DNA of 64,000 bases from Pyrinomonadaceae bacterium MAG19_C2-C3. GTDB lineage: Bacteria > Acidobacteriota > Blastocatellia > Pyrinomonadales > Pyrinomonadaceae. The notes under the pieces were generated by a model, which was not told the DNA's origin, did no database searches, and saw only the letters and a list, made by a program, of their open reading frames with translations. The stretch's first letter is position 1. Each line of letters begins with the position of its first letter. Made by a program: the position numbers and the translations under genes. Shown in pieces: positions 40,226 through 48,924 of this stretch. Location of the stretch: positions 1-64,000 of the forward strand of contig JANDLT010000021.1 of NCBI GenBank assembly GCA_024330265.1. Direction: 5' to 3'.

Positions 40226-40516
40226 AGTAAGGATTTCAATCGCCACGCTCATGAGCTACGGCAGTAGCGGCAAGTCGGTAGCCCACAGTGAAGGCGCACG
40301 CCGCAACTGTGGGTTTAAGCGACACCAAGATTTTTAGCTGCGGCAGCAGCGTAAGATAAGCGGATGATCTTCCGCCTGATTTCTGTCGCTACTACCGTAG
40401 CTTGAAACCTATTTCCTACATTCTTCCCACAGTTACGGCTTCGCCTTCACTGTGGGCTACCAACTTGCCGCTGCTGCCGCAGCTTAAAGACAGGGGCATA
40501 ATTTAACCCTTGATTC
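40211..40516. mobile_element. Palindromic element with terminal inverted repeats
   Basis: About 306 bp. Ends ATGCGAATCAAGAGT and inverted ACCCTTGATTCGCAT. Inside, CGGCAAGTCGGTAGCCCACA... near the left is answered by ...TGTGGGCTACCAACTTGCCG near the right, and GCTGCGGCAGCAGCG by CGCTGCTGCCGCAGC-like sequence. It lies between the broken toxin-like gene and the DUF2283-like gene. No coding region and no certain target duplication. Confidence 0.65.
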
Positions 40517-40527
40517 GCATTAGCTAT

Positions 40528-40827
40528 ATGGCGCAAAGACGAACACGACCGGGACAGCTAACCACGCCCAATAACACCCAACTTTTACGCTTCGCCACCG
40601 CGCGGCTTAACGAAGGCAAAATCGCGGTTGATTTGAACGCGGGCAAGCTGTGGGTGAAATACGGCGAAGATGTTGACTTATTAACAATTCGTTTCAGGGA
40701 ACATCCGCGCCCGACCCGTAGTAAATCGGACGGATTAGGTGGAATAATCTATAACTACGAAGGCGACGATTTGGTGAGCGTTGAAATTTTAGACATCACC
40801 GATAAATTTACCGAACACGTCGCATAA
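40528..40827 (+). CDS. DUF2283-like small protein
   Basis: 99 aa from ATG 40528. The C-terminal half has the DUF2283 pattern: GKLWVKYGEDVDLLTIRF, then YNYEGDDLVSVEILDITDKF. Such proteins often sit beside a toxin-like gene and are thought to be antitoxins; here the partner upstream is frameshifted and separated by an inserted palindromic element. A start at TTG 40510 is possible but lies in the element's end. Confidence 0.75.
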   Translation: MAQRRTRPGQLTTPNNTQLLRFATARLNEGKIAVDLNAGKLWVKYGEDVDLLTIRFREHPRPTRSKSDGLGGIIYNYEGDDLVSVEILDITDKFTEHVA

Positions 40828-40869
40828 AGATTTTAGTCGTAAGTAACCGGTCACAATTAAAGGAGACTA

Positions 40870-40932
40870 TCCACGAAACACACGAAACACACTAAAAGTT
40901 TTTGATTTGTGTTATTTCGTGTGTTTCGTGGA
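40870..40932. repeat. CCACGAAACACACGAAA hairpin, copy 1
   Basis: TCCACGAAACACACGAAA (40870-40887) pairs with TTTCGTGTGTTTCGTGGA (40915-40932), an 18-bp stem with a 27-base loop. Other copies are at 48804, 57414 and 62941. Confidence 0.85.
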
Positions 40933-41051
40933 CGATGTTTTCTTCAACATAATTTTGCCCGACTACTTATTTTCTCTCGTTTGACATCGTTCGTCATACA
41001 ACAATCCGCCCGCGAGTTTTCTGTAAAGACCTTTTAAGGAGATGAATAAAT

Positions 41052-44000
41052 ATGCGCGTGTCTTTTGCACGAAGTAAGGCGTGTCTCGCCTTACATTTCG
41101 CTTTTTCGACGCTCGGTTTTTTGGCGTTGGCTTTCACGCTTGGCGGTTTTTACGCCGCGCCTGTTTATGCTCAAGCGCAATCCAACGCCGCCGATTTGCG
41201 CGGCTTCGTGCGCGACCCCGCCGGTTCCGTCGTGAGCGGCGCAACCGTCACCGTGAGCAACGCTTCCACGGGAACCACGCGCACCGCGACGACGAACGAT
41301 GAAGGCTTTTATCAAATCATCGGCGTCCCGCCCGGCGATTATGAAATCGCCATCGAAGCCACAAACTTCAAACGCGCCGTCGTGCCGACCGTACAACTCA
41401 CCGTCGGGCAGCGCGCCGATTTGGATGTCGCTCTGGAAGTCGGCGGCGTCGGTGAAACCGTCACCGTGTCGGGCGCGACGACCGAACTCGTCGAGACTTC
41501 GCGCACGGCGGTTTCAAACACGATTGACGAAACGCGCATTGATAACCTTCCGATTAACGAACGCAATTATTTGAACTTCGCCCTCACGATTTCCACCGTC
41601 GGGCGCGACAACGGGCGACCCGTCGGACCCGCCCCGACTTCCGGCTTAAACTTCGGCGGTCAACGCGGACGCTCGAACCTCGTCCAAGTTGACGGCGCGG
41701 ACAACACGGACAACTCCGTCAACGCCGCGCGCTCGACCGTCTCGCAAGAAGCCGTACAGGAATTTCAAATCGTCACCAATTCCTTTGCCGCCGAGTTCGG
41801 ACGCGCGACGGGCGGCGTCGTCAACGTCGTCACCAAAGGCGGCACGAACGACATACGCGGCAACGTCTTCGGCTTCATACGCAACAAGCGCATTCAATCG
41901 CGCAACGCCTTCTCGCCCATCATTGACGGCGACCCGAACAAGAAACCCGGCTTCACGCGCGCTCAATACGGCGCGACTCTCGGCGGTGCTTTGGCGCGCG
42001 ACCGCACCTTCTTTTTCGCCGCGCACGAACAACGTCGCCGTCAGGAATCCGGTTTCTTCACGTCCGATGTCGCACAAGGCTTGACTGAGAGCGTCGCGGT
42101 CGGACCCGGTACGTCGTTCCCGTTTCTGCCATTCCCGCAAACATTCGGCAACCTTACCGCATCGCAGGCGACCTTCATCCGCAACTCCTTCGCTTCCGGC
42201 AATCCGGCGTTAATTCAAGCAGCGATTGGTTACGCTTATCTCGCATCGGGCGGCGCGTCAGTCGCCTTGACCGGAAGCAACCCGCTCATCAGTCCCGGCG
42301 GCACGGCAACTCCCATCACTGCCGGGACGCCCATCGGCGCACGCTTCTTTCTTTCCGGCGCACCCGTCCCCGTGAGCAACATCGCGTTTCGTCCGCTCAA
42401 TTCTCTCCAACGTGTGTTCCCGATTTCCGAAGGCACGCAGTTCTCAAGCCTTCGCATTGACCATCGCATCAACGACAACAATCAGCTTGTCCTGCGCGGC
42501 GGCTACAATCCAAGCGAAATCACCGGCATTCAAGTCGAATCGCAAAACCAATCTTTGGGGCAAAACGACTTTTCGCGCACCGGCATTCAACGCCTCCGCG
42601 ATTCGCAGTTCGTCGCCACTTTAACCTCGACGCTCTCCGACCGCATCGTCAACGAAGCCCGCTTTCAATTCGGTGGTCGCCGCGCCGTCTTCGTTTCGCA
42701 AAACAACGACGCCGTTTCCTCCAACATCTCCGGCACCGCGTTCTTCGGGCGCGAACTCTTTTCCCCTGTCAATCGCTCGGAGACGCGGTATCAATATGTT
42801 GACAACGTGAACATCGTCGCCGGTAATCACACCTTCAAGTTCGGCGCGGACATCAATTATGTCAACGTCAATTACATCTTTGAACTCAACTTCGCCGGAC
42901 TCTTTAATTTCGGCGGTCTTTCAGCCGGAACTCTCGGCTTACCTGCCAACGCACCCGACTTCACACCCGTTCAACAATACGGCATCGGCTTTCCCGGCAA
43001 CTTCATACAGGGCTTCGGCAATCCCGCGAGCGACTACACGAACAAACCCTTCGCCTTCTTCGCCCAAGATTCATGGAAAGCCACGCAACGCTTGACGGTC
43101 AATTACGGCGTGCGCTACGACGTTGAATTCACACGCCAAATCGCTCCCGTCGGCTTCACCGACACCCTGACCGGCATCACGCTTTCCGCCGACCAAGTGC
43201 GCGCCGCGCAAGATGTCGTCGGCGTCACGCAAGGCATTCCGCGCGACACGAACAACATCGCGCCGCGTCTCGGCGTGGCTTACGATTTGACGGGCGACGG
43301 CAGAACCGTGATTCGCGCCGCCGGTGGACTCTTCTATGACCACCCGCTCTTAGCCATCGCCGCCAACTCCGACATCGCCGACGCCGCGCAACAAAATCAA
43401 GGCATCCTGCTTCCCGGTAATCCGGCAAACTTTACAGTCAATACAGCGACGGGTGTGCGGACTCCCGTTTCACTCAATGCCGGGCAAGTATTTCAAGGCA
43501 CAGTTTGTGTGCCGGGCGCAACTTGTCCCGCTGGCTTTTTGCCGACACCCGCTGTCGCGGCGAGCGCGGAATATCAATTCGGTCGCCAGCGCTTCAACGA
43601 CCAAACCTTTTTCGGTTTGGGTCCGGTTCTGCCGTTCACACTCCCCATCGCATCCGACTTCGAGTATGCCTACGCGACGCAGGCGAACGCTTCGATTGAA
43701 CGCCAACTGACGCGCGACATATCCGTCTCCGCAACCTATCTTTTCGTCGGTTCGCGCCATTTGCCGAAGCCGATTGACGTGAACGCGCCGCGCACGGATT
43801 TACAAATCGAGAACTTCCGCCGCTTCGCCGGACGCGACCCGCTCACCACGACCGAAGCCATCGCCTTCGCCTTGCCGACCGTGCGTGCGGCGAACGATCC
43901 GTTCTTCGGCATGTTCGGCGCGACCATCGCCCCCGGTCAACTTTTCACCGCCGCCGGTCGTCCGTTCGCGGCGATTATTCCCGGCATCATCGCCGCGCCG

Positions 44001-44909
44001 TTCAACCCCGCGAACGGAACCGCCGACCAAGCGCGGCGCGTCATCACTCCGGCAATCGCCAACTTCTTCCGCCCGACCGCCCCGAACTATTTCCTCGCCT
44101 TCGCCGCTTCGCGCGGTGCAGTCACACAGGCGGTACTTGATTCACAACTCGCCGGAACGCTTCGCACGCCCGGCTTGCTCTCGCCCTTTGGTTCGGTCAA
44201 CGCGCAAAGTTCTTCGGGCAGTTCCAACTACAACGCCGGAACTCTGGAAGTCAAAAAACGCTTCTCGAACAACTTTCAATTTTTAGGTTCGTACACCTTC
44301 TCAAAATCCATTGACGATTCGAGCGACTTGCAAACCTTGCTTCTCCCGCAAGACAACTTCAATTTCCGCGCCGAGCGTTCGCTTTCACTGTTCGACCAAC
44401 GCCATCGCTTCGTCTTTAGCGGAGTTTTGTCGTCACCCGATAGCTTCCGTTCGTCAAACAGTTTCGCCAAGCGCGTCCTCGCCGACTTCATCGTCGCGCC
44501 GATTTTTGAAATTTCATCCGGTCGCCCGTTCAACATCTTGAGCAATCAAGATACGAACAACGACCAATCAAACCAGACAGACCGCCCATCGGTCGCCGCC
44601 GACGGCACGCTCTTTGTTCCCGGCGCGTTTCAGACCGGCAATTTAGGTCGCAACAGCGGCATCACGGAGATGTTCCAGCAACTCGACCTTCGCGTCGCGC
44701 GCAATATTCGCTTTGGCGAGAGGGTACGCCTTGAAGTCATCGCCGAAGGCTTCAACCTTTTCAACCGCTTCAACCAAGCCGCCGCGTCGCCGTTCATTAC
44801 CGATGTGAACGCCTTTGGCGAACGCACGGATGACGGTCGCTATCGCAGTCGTCCGACCGCCGCTTTCGACGCGCGCCAATTCCAGTTCGGCTTGCGATTG
44901 AACTTCTAA
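41052..44909 (+). CDS. Oar-like TonB-dependent receptor, 1285 aa
   Basis: The second large outer-membrane receptor. Signal peptide at about 1-37 (ending YAQAQ), a carboxypeptidase-regulatory-like domain (LRGFVRDPAGSVVSGATVTV, GFYQIIGVPPGDYEIAIEA), a plug with DETRIDNLPINERNYLNFAL and GGVVNVVTKGGTNDIRGN, then a long barrel ending QFQFGLRLNF with the terminal aromatic residue. AAGGAG is about 11 bases before the ATG. It shares its architecture with the receptor at 7.6 kb but is 217 residues longer. The ligand is unknown. A gene for a small secreted protein follows. Confidence 0.92.
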   Translation: MRVSFARSKACLALHFAFSTLGFLALAFTLGGFYAAPVYAQAQSNAADLRGFVRDPAGSVVSGATVTVSNASTGTTRTATTNDEGFYQIIGVPPGDYEIAIEATNFKRAVVPTVQLTVGQRADLDVALEVGGVGETVTVSGATTELVETSRTAVSNTIDETRIDNLPINERNYLNFALTISTVGRDNGRPVGPAPTSGLNFGGQRGRSNLVQVDGADNTDNSVNAARSTVSQEAVQEFQIVTNSFAAEFGRATGGVVNVVTKGGTNDIRGNVFGFIRNKRIQSRNAFSPIIDGDPNKKPGFTRAQYGATLGGALARDRTFFFAAHEQRRRQESGFFTSDVAQGLTESVAVGPGTSFPFLPFPQTFGNLTASQATFIRNSFASGNPALIQAAIGYAYLASGGASVALTGSNPLISPGGTATPITAGTPIGARFFLSGAPVPVSNIAFRPLNSLQRVFPISEGTQFSSLRIDHRINDNNQLVLRGGYNPSEITGIQVESQNQSLGQNDFSRTGIQRLRDSQFVATLTSTLSDRIVNEARFQFGGRRAVFVSQNNDAVSSNISGTAFFGRELFSPVNRSETRYQYVDNVNIVAGNHTFKFGADINYVNVNYIFELNFAGLFNFGGLSAGTLGLPANAPDFTPVQQYGIGFPGNFIQGFGNPASDYTNKPFAFFAQDSWKATQRLTVNYGVRYDVEFTRQIAPVGFTDTLTGITLSADQVRAAQDVVGVTQGIPRDTNNIAPRLGVAYDLTGDGRTVIRAAGGLFYDHPLLAIAANSDIADAAQQNQGILLPGNPANFTVNTATGVRTPVSLNAGQVFQGTVCVPGATCPAGFLPTPAVAASAEYQFGRQRFNDQTFFGLGPVLPFTLPIASDFEYAYATQANASIERQLTRDISVSATYLFVGSRHLPKPIDVNAPRTDLQIENFRRFAGRDPLTTTEAIAFALPTVRAANDPFFGMFGATIAPGQLFTAAGRPFAAIIPGIIAAPFNPANGTADQARRVITPAIANFFRPTAPNYFLAFAASRGAVTQAVLDSQLAGTLRTPGLLSPFGSVNAQSSSGSSNYNAGTLEVKKRFSNNFQFLGSYTFSKSIDDSSDLQTLLLPQDNFNFRAERSLSLFDQRHRFVFSGVLSSPDSFRSSNSFAKRVLADFIVAPIFEISSGRPFNILSNQDTNNDQSNQTDRPSVAADGTLFVPGAFQTGNLGRNSGITEMFQQLDLRVARNIRFGERVRLEVIAEGFNLFNRFNQAAASPFITDVNAFGERTDDGRYRSRPTAAFDARQFQFGLRLNF

Positions 44910-44993
44910 ACAGGTTAAACGCGAAGGGTCACGAGTTTTCCGAACGGCTTGCCTGTGACTCTTCGTACTTTTCCGAAGCAGCATCAACACCCA

Positions 44994-45488
44994 ATGAAAA
45001 AGAATTTTTTACTATCGCCGACACTTCGCCATCTCACACTCATCCTCGCCGTCTTCACTTTTGCAGGCATCGCCCAAGCGACGACGTGGAACGGCATCGA
45101 GCCGCTGAAATCCACGCGCGCCGATGTCGAACGCGCGCTCGGCAAACCCATCGAAGAAGACGCGGCGGGCGCGCCCGATGCTCTGCGCTTCCGTGTCGCG
45201 GGCGGCACTGTCACCGTCGCGTTCGTTGATAAGAAGTTCGTCGAAAACAAAAAACTCAACGCCGCCCTCGAAGGCACGGTTTTACAAATCATCCTTCAAC
45301 ACGAAACCGCGACTGACACACCCGACACGCTCAAACTCAACGGCAACTCGGATTTCGTCAAAGAATCAGGCGGCAATACCACCACCTATCGCAACGTCAA
45401 AGACGGCATCTATTACACCTTCGTTGAAAACCGTCTTCGCACCACACGCTACTCGCCTTCCGCCGAAGAACTCAAGAAAGCAACGAAG

Positions 45489-45494
<6 letters not shown>
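44994..45494 (+). CDS. Secreted hypothetical protein, 166 aa
   Basis: A signal peptide (about 1-30, LTLILAVFTFAGIAQA) is followed by TTWNGIEPLKSTRADVERALGKP, a motif seen in small exported proteins of Acidobacteria that resembles a BamE/SmpA-type start; the rest is beta-rich. The function is unknown. ATG 44994 is preferred to the frame's first start at 44949 because the signal peptide starts there. The stop codon TAG lies inside the first heptanucleotide repeat unit, so the last residues (KQ) derive from the array. Confidence 0.7.
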
Positions 45495-45600
<106 letters not shown>

Positions 45601-45604
45601 CACC

Positions 45605-46831
45605 ATGCTTCACCGTCCCTCACTCCTCGCAGAACTTGAAAAGAAGCACGCCGCCATCGTCGCGTTCGAGCGGCGCGTTGAACGTGAAGCGGGGGCTTAC
45701 GTCGCGCGCCTTGACCGTTTGACGCACGCCGACGCGCGTCGTCTGCGCGATGCGATGATGCACGGCGTCACCGTCGGCGCAGTTCCTTCATCGGAGTTTG
45801 ACCGGAGCGAGCGAATGATTCGCCCGTTTCAGTGTTCGTGGACGAAGCATGACGCGGCGCGTGCGTGGGCGATGGAAATCTTGCGTGACCGCGTGACGTT
45901 TGCCGCCGACGGCAGCCAAGTCTTACCCGGCAGAGACATCTCTCTGCCAATCGCGTGCGTGCAAATCGCGGTGTTTGAAAACCCGCACGCGGCACACATT
46001 CCATACAGAAAAGCATTGCGCCTCGAACTCGTCACGCCCGATGAACTGCTTGCCGCCGATGGTGACAAAATGACGCCCGAAATCGCTATCACGCTCAAAC
46101 GATTTGAAATCGAAGTCGAAGAAATCGAAAAATTCATCCGCAGTCGGGAAGGCTGGCAAGCGCGCGGAGAGCGTATGCCGCTCGCGTTCTTTGACGGCAC
46201 GTTGCTGACATCCTTCACGCGCCCGCGCACAACCGTTCGTGAACGCTATGCCGCAAGCATCGCACGCCTGATGGATTCAAGCGAAGCGATGCGTGTTCCG
46301 GTCATAGGCTTCATTGACCAATCTTACGCGAGAGATTTGACGGCGATGCTCGACTTCCTCGAAGGCATAAATCACCGCACGGACAATCCCGTGTGCGACG
46401 CGCAAGTCTTGCGCGCAAGGCGTGACGACGTAGATGATGACAACGCGCATCGTCTCGCGGCGTGGGGCGACCGCACGACGTTCTGTTACGGCGTGCGCGA
46501 CGAGATGCACGAAGCGTTTCGTGACGCGGAGAATCGGGCGCGCATCGGCTTCACCTATTTACAAACGACAAGCGACGGCACGCCCGCGCGTCTCGATATT
46601 CCGGCGTGGGTTTTGGACGCGGGATTGATGGACGAAACCGTTGATACGGTGCGCGCCGAATGCGTCGTCGGCAACGGTTATCCGTATCCGATTGAGGCGG
46701 CGGACGCGGCAGCCGTGTTAAGCGTGCAAGACCGCGCGCAGTTTCTTCGCACCGTCAGCGACTTCGCCGCCAACGCCGAATTTGATTTCCAGATTTCGCG
46801 CAAAGCCTTGAGCAAAACGCACCGTCGTTAG
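45605..46831 (+). CDS. nurA: NurA-type DNA repair nuclease
   Basis: 408 aa with the NurA domain: AADGSQVLPGRDISLPIACVQIA near residue 100, with the first catalytic Asp; RMPLAFFDGTLL with the second; and VPVIGFIDQSYARDL. In archaea NurA is a 5'-3' nuclease that works with the translocase HerA in DNA end resection. No HerA gene is in the window, but a HAS-barrel-like protein is encoded two genes downstream. The ATG follows a repeat array with no visible ribosome binding site. Confidence 0.85.
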   Translation: MLHRPSLLAELEKKHAAIVAFERRVEREAGAYVARLDRLTHADARRLRDAMMHGVTVGAVPSSEFDRSERMIRPFQCSWTKHDAARAWAMEILRDRVTFAADGSQVLPGRDISLPIACVQIAVFENPHAAHIPYRKALRLELVTPDELLAADGDKMTPEIAITLKRFEIEVEEIEKFIRSREGWQARGERMPLAFFDGTLLTSFTRPRTTVRERYAASIARLMDSSEAMRVPVIGFIDQSYARDLTAMLDFLEGINHRTDNPVCDAQVLRARRDDVDDDNAHRLAAWGDRTTFCYGVRDEMHEAFRDAENRARIGFTYLQTTSDGTPARLDIPAWVLDAGLMDETVDTVRAECVVGNGYPYPIEAADAAAVLSVQDRAQFLRTVSDFAANAEFDFQISRKALSKTHRR

Positions 46832-46857
46832 TTCAGTAGCAAACACAGTTTCAAGTT

Positions 46858-47355
46858 ATGAACACGCCCGACCACTCATCACCACACACCGACGACGCGC
46901 ACGCGATATGTCCGGCGTGCGGAACAAAAGCGACGCGCAGCCTCGCGCGCTTCTGTCGTGTCTGCGGGCGCAAGCTTGATGTTCACGAAGATTACACGCC
47001 GACCGATGCGCTGCGGGCTTCGTATCGCGCGCATCATCCGGTTAGGAAAGCGAACACCGATGCAAAGCTTCGTCATCACATCACACGCACAAACAGACCG
47101 CACACGTTCAGTCATCACGACAATCAAGCCGCGCATCTCGCCCTCGCGTTCGTCGCCTTCGCCCTCGTGCCGTATCTCGGCATCTTGTTTTGTCCCGGCG
47201 CATTCATCGCCGGATGCGCGGGCGTGCATCGCGCACGCAATCACGGCGGGCGACACGCGGCGATGTTCGGCATCATCGCCGCGTTCATCATCTTCGCGGC
47301 GCAAATTTTTCTGTGGTGGCTGCTTTATAAAATTCCAAGTTGGGCAGGAATTTGA
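46858..47355 (+). CDS. Zinc-ribbon membrane protein, 165 aa
   Basis: The N-terminus has two CxxC pairs, ICPACGTKATRSLARFCRVCGRK in two halves, a double zinc ribbon. After a basic, His-rich linker come two membrane segments (HLALAFVAFALVPYLGILFCPGAFIAGCAG in two parts, and MFGIIAAFIIFAAQIFLWWLL). The topology suggests a cytoplasmic zinc ribbon anchored in the membrane. The function is unknown. It lies 27 bases after nurA and 45 bases before the HAS-barrel-like gene. Confidence 0.7.
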   Translation: MNTPDHSSPHTDDAHAICPACGTKATRSLARFCRVCGRKLDVHEDYTPTDALRASYRAHHPVRKANTDAKLRHHITRTNRPHTFSHHDNQAAHLALAFVAFALVPYLGILFCPGAFIAGCAGVHRARNHGGRHAAMFGIIAAFIIFAAQIFLWWLLYKIPSWAGI

Positions 47356-47399
47356 TTGAATTTCAGATTTTTACATGCCGCCTTTATCCTTAACCCTTT

Positions 47400-47993
47400 A
47401 TGTCTTTAACCATCGCCAAAATAATTAAATCCAATTCGCATGTTGATTACGTCGGGCGCGTGATTGATACGCTCGACGTGAGCGACCCGCCGCACTCTGA
47501 CGATTACGGCTTCGCGCAGTTTGTGACGCTCGCGGTTGAAAGCAGTCGGGTCATCGGTGTGATTTACAACACGCTGCTTTTCAATCCCGAATACGGCAAC
47601 TTCGGACCCCGACTTTCGCCGCGCCCCGACCTCGCCATTCTTAGTCCCGATTACTTGAACGAGCAAGGCGTACTCGTCGGCGTGCTTCTGCTCGGCTGGC
47701 AAGATGAAGCGGGCAAGTTACATCACGGCGTACCGCGCCGCGTGATTCCGGTTGGCTGCGAGGTCGTCCGCATGGACGATGCCGCGATGCACGAGTTTCA
47801 TAAGGGCGCGCACGGTAGATTACAGCTTCATTATTATTCGCAAATCATCCTCCACGCCGGAACGCTCGGCATCCCGCTCATCGAAGCTATCATCGAACAA
47901 CTCGAACCGCACACCACGACAGAGGAGCGACAACGCTTGTGCGTATTAAAAAAATCTCTTGTTTGGCAACGCACGCTCGGCGGGCGTCTTTGA
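47400..47993 (+). CDS. HAS-barrel-like protein, possible NurA partner
   Basis: 197 aa, soluble. The N-terminal half reads HVDYVGRVIDTLDV, GFAQFVTLAVESSRVIGVIY and NTLLFNPEYG, resembling the HAS-barrel that forms the N-terminus of HerA and is also seen as a stand-alone protein. The C-terminal half is helical. Because it is two genes after nurA I suggest it takes part in the same DNA-processing function, but no ATPase domain is present. Family assignment is tentative. Confidence 0.5.
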   Translation: MSLTIAKIIKSNSHVDYVGRVIDTLDVSDPPHSDDYGFAQFVTLAVESSRVIGVIYNTLLFNPEYGNFGPRLSPRPDLAILSPDYLNEQGVLVGVLLLGWQDEAGKLHHGVPRRVIPVGCEVVRMDDAAMHEFHKGAHGRLQLHYYSQIILHAGTLGIPLIEAIIEQLEPHTTTEERQRLCVLKKSLVWQRTLGGRL

Positions 47994-48083
47994 TAGTGAA
48001 TAACGGATAGTGGATAACTGATAGTTTCAGAACCGCTTTTTAACTATCCACTATCCACTATCCACTATCCGTTATCCACTATG
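47992..48083. repeat. Heptanucleotide inverted array
   Basis: Units GATAGTG, AATAACG, GATAGTG, GATAACT, GATAGTT (47992-48026) face CTATCCA x3, CTATCCG, TTATCCA (48054-48083). It starts at the preceding stop codon and reaches nearly to the next gene's ribosome binding site (GAAAGGAA). Confidence 0.9.
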
Positions 48084-48103
48084 TCGAAAGGAATAATCAA
48101 AAA

Positions 48104-48748
48104 ATGTTGAACCCTCGTTCGCTCAAGAACGCATTTAATTCGAGCGCATTGGCGATGATGTTCGTCGCGCTTGGCGGCGCAACTTCAATCTACGCGCAAC
48201 GCACGCCGTCAGCCGCGACGCAACGTCCGGTTGAAACTTCGACGACCGCGGCACCGACGACGCCCGCGCCCGTGAGCGTTAAGGTCAAGTATCAGGGCGG
48301 CGTTATCGGCTATCCGCAGAAGCGCGACGGTACATTGAGTTTCGACGACATCAATTCGCGTCTCGTCTTTCGTGATAAGAAAACGGGGACGGAACTTTTC
48401 TCGATTCCATACTCCGCGATTGTCGTCGCTTACGCCGACAATCAATCGCGCCGCCCTGCGGGTTCGGTCATCGCCGCCAGTGCCGTCCCTTACGGTTTAG
48501 GCTTGCCCGCGCTGCTTATCAAGAAGAAGTACCGCTATCTCGCCCTTCAGTACCGCGACGATGAAGCGCGCGTCTTCGGCACGACGAGTTTTAAGGTTGA
48601 CAACAAGCCGCTGCTTGAATCAACCCTCAACGCCGTCGGCACGAAAGCCAAACTGACCAAGCGCGGCGAAATCTTCATCCGCCCGCGCCCGAACCGCGAC
48701 GACGGCGACACGATGATTAGGTCTTTTCCGTTGCCGCCGCCGCAGTAA
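48104..48748 (+). CDS. Secreted hypothetical protein, 214 aa
   Basis: A signal peptide (about 1-32, ending SIYAQ), a low-complexity Thr/Pro/Ala linker (TSTTAAPTTPAP), then a beta-rich domain with GTLSFDDINSRLVFRDKKTGTELFSIPYSAI, split here by its strands, that resembles a PH-like fold. GAAAGGAA lies upstream of the ATG. The function is unknown. It likely stays in the periplasm. Confidence 0.65.
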   Translation: MLNPRSLKNAFNSSALAMMFVALGGATSIYAQRTPSAATQRPVETSTTAAPTTPAPVSVKVKYQGGVIGYPQKRDGTLSFDDINSRLVFRDKKTGTELFSIPYSAIVVAYADNQSRRPAGSVIAASAVPYGLGLPALLIKKKYRYLALQYRDDEARVFGTTSFKVDNKPLLESTLNAVGTKAKLTKRGEIFIRPRPNRDDGDTMIRSFPLPPPQ

Positions 48749-48803
48749 TACCAAACTGTGAGCTACATACCGTTAGGCGCAATGAGAGGCAAGAAAGATT
48801 TTG

Positions 48804-48885
48804 TCCACGAAACACACGAAACAGCACGAATAAAAACATTAAAGAAATCCTGTTTTTATTCGTGCTGTTTCGTGTGTTTCGTGGA
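48804..48885. repeat. CCACGAAACACACGAAA hairpin, copy 2
   Basis: A perfect 35-bp inverted repeat: 48804-48838 pairs with 48851-48885 around a 12-base loop. Both arms begin with TCCACGAAACACACGAAA. It is between convergent genes and could also end transcription. Confidence 0.9.
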
Positions 48886-48924
48886 TAAGTTTTAATCAAT
48901 CCTTAAACCGCAACTCACACATCT

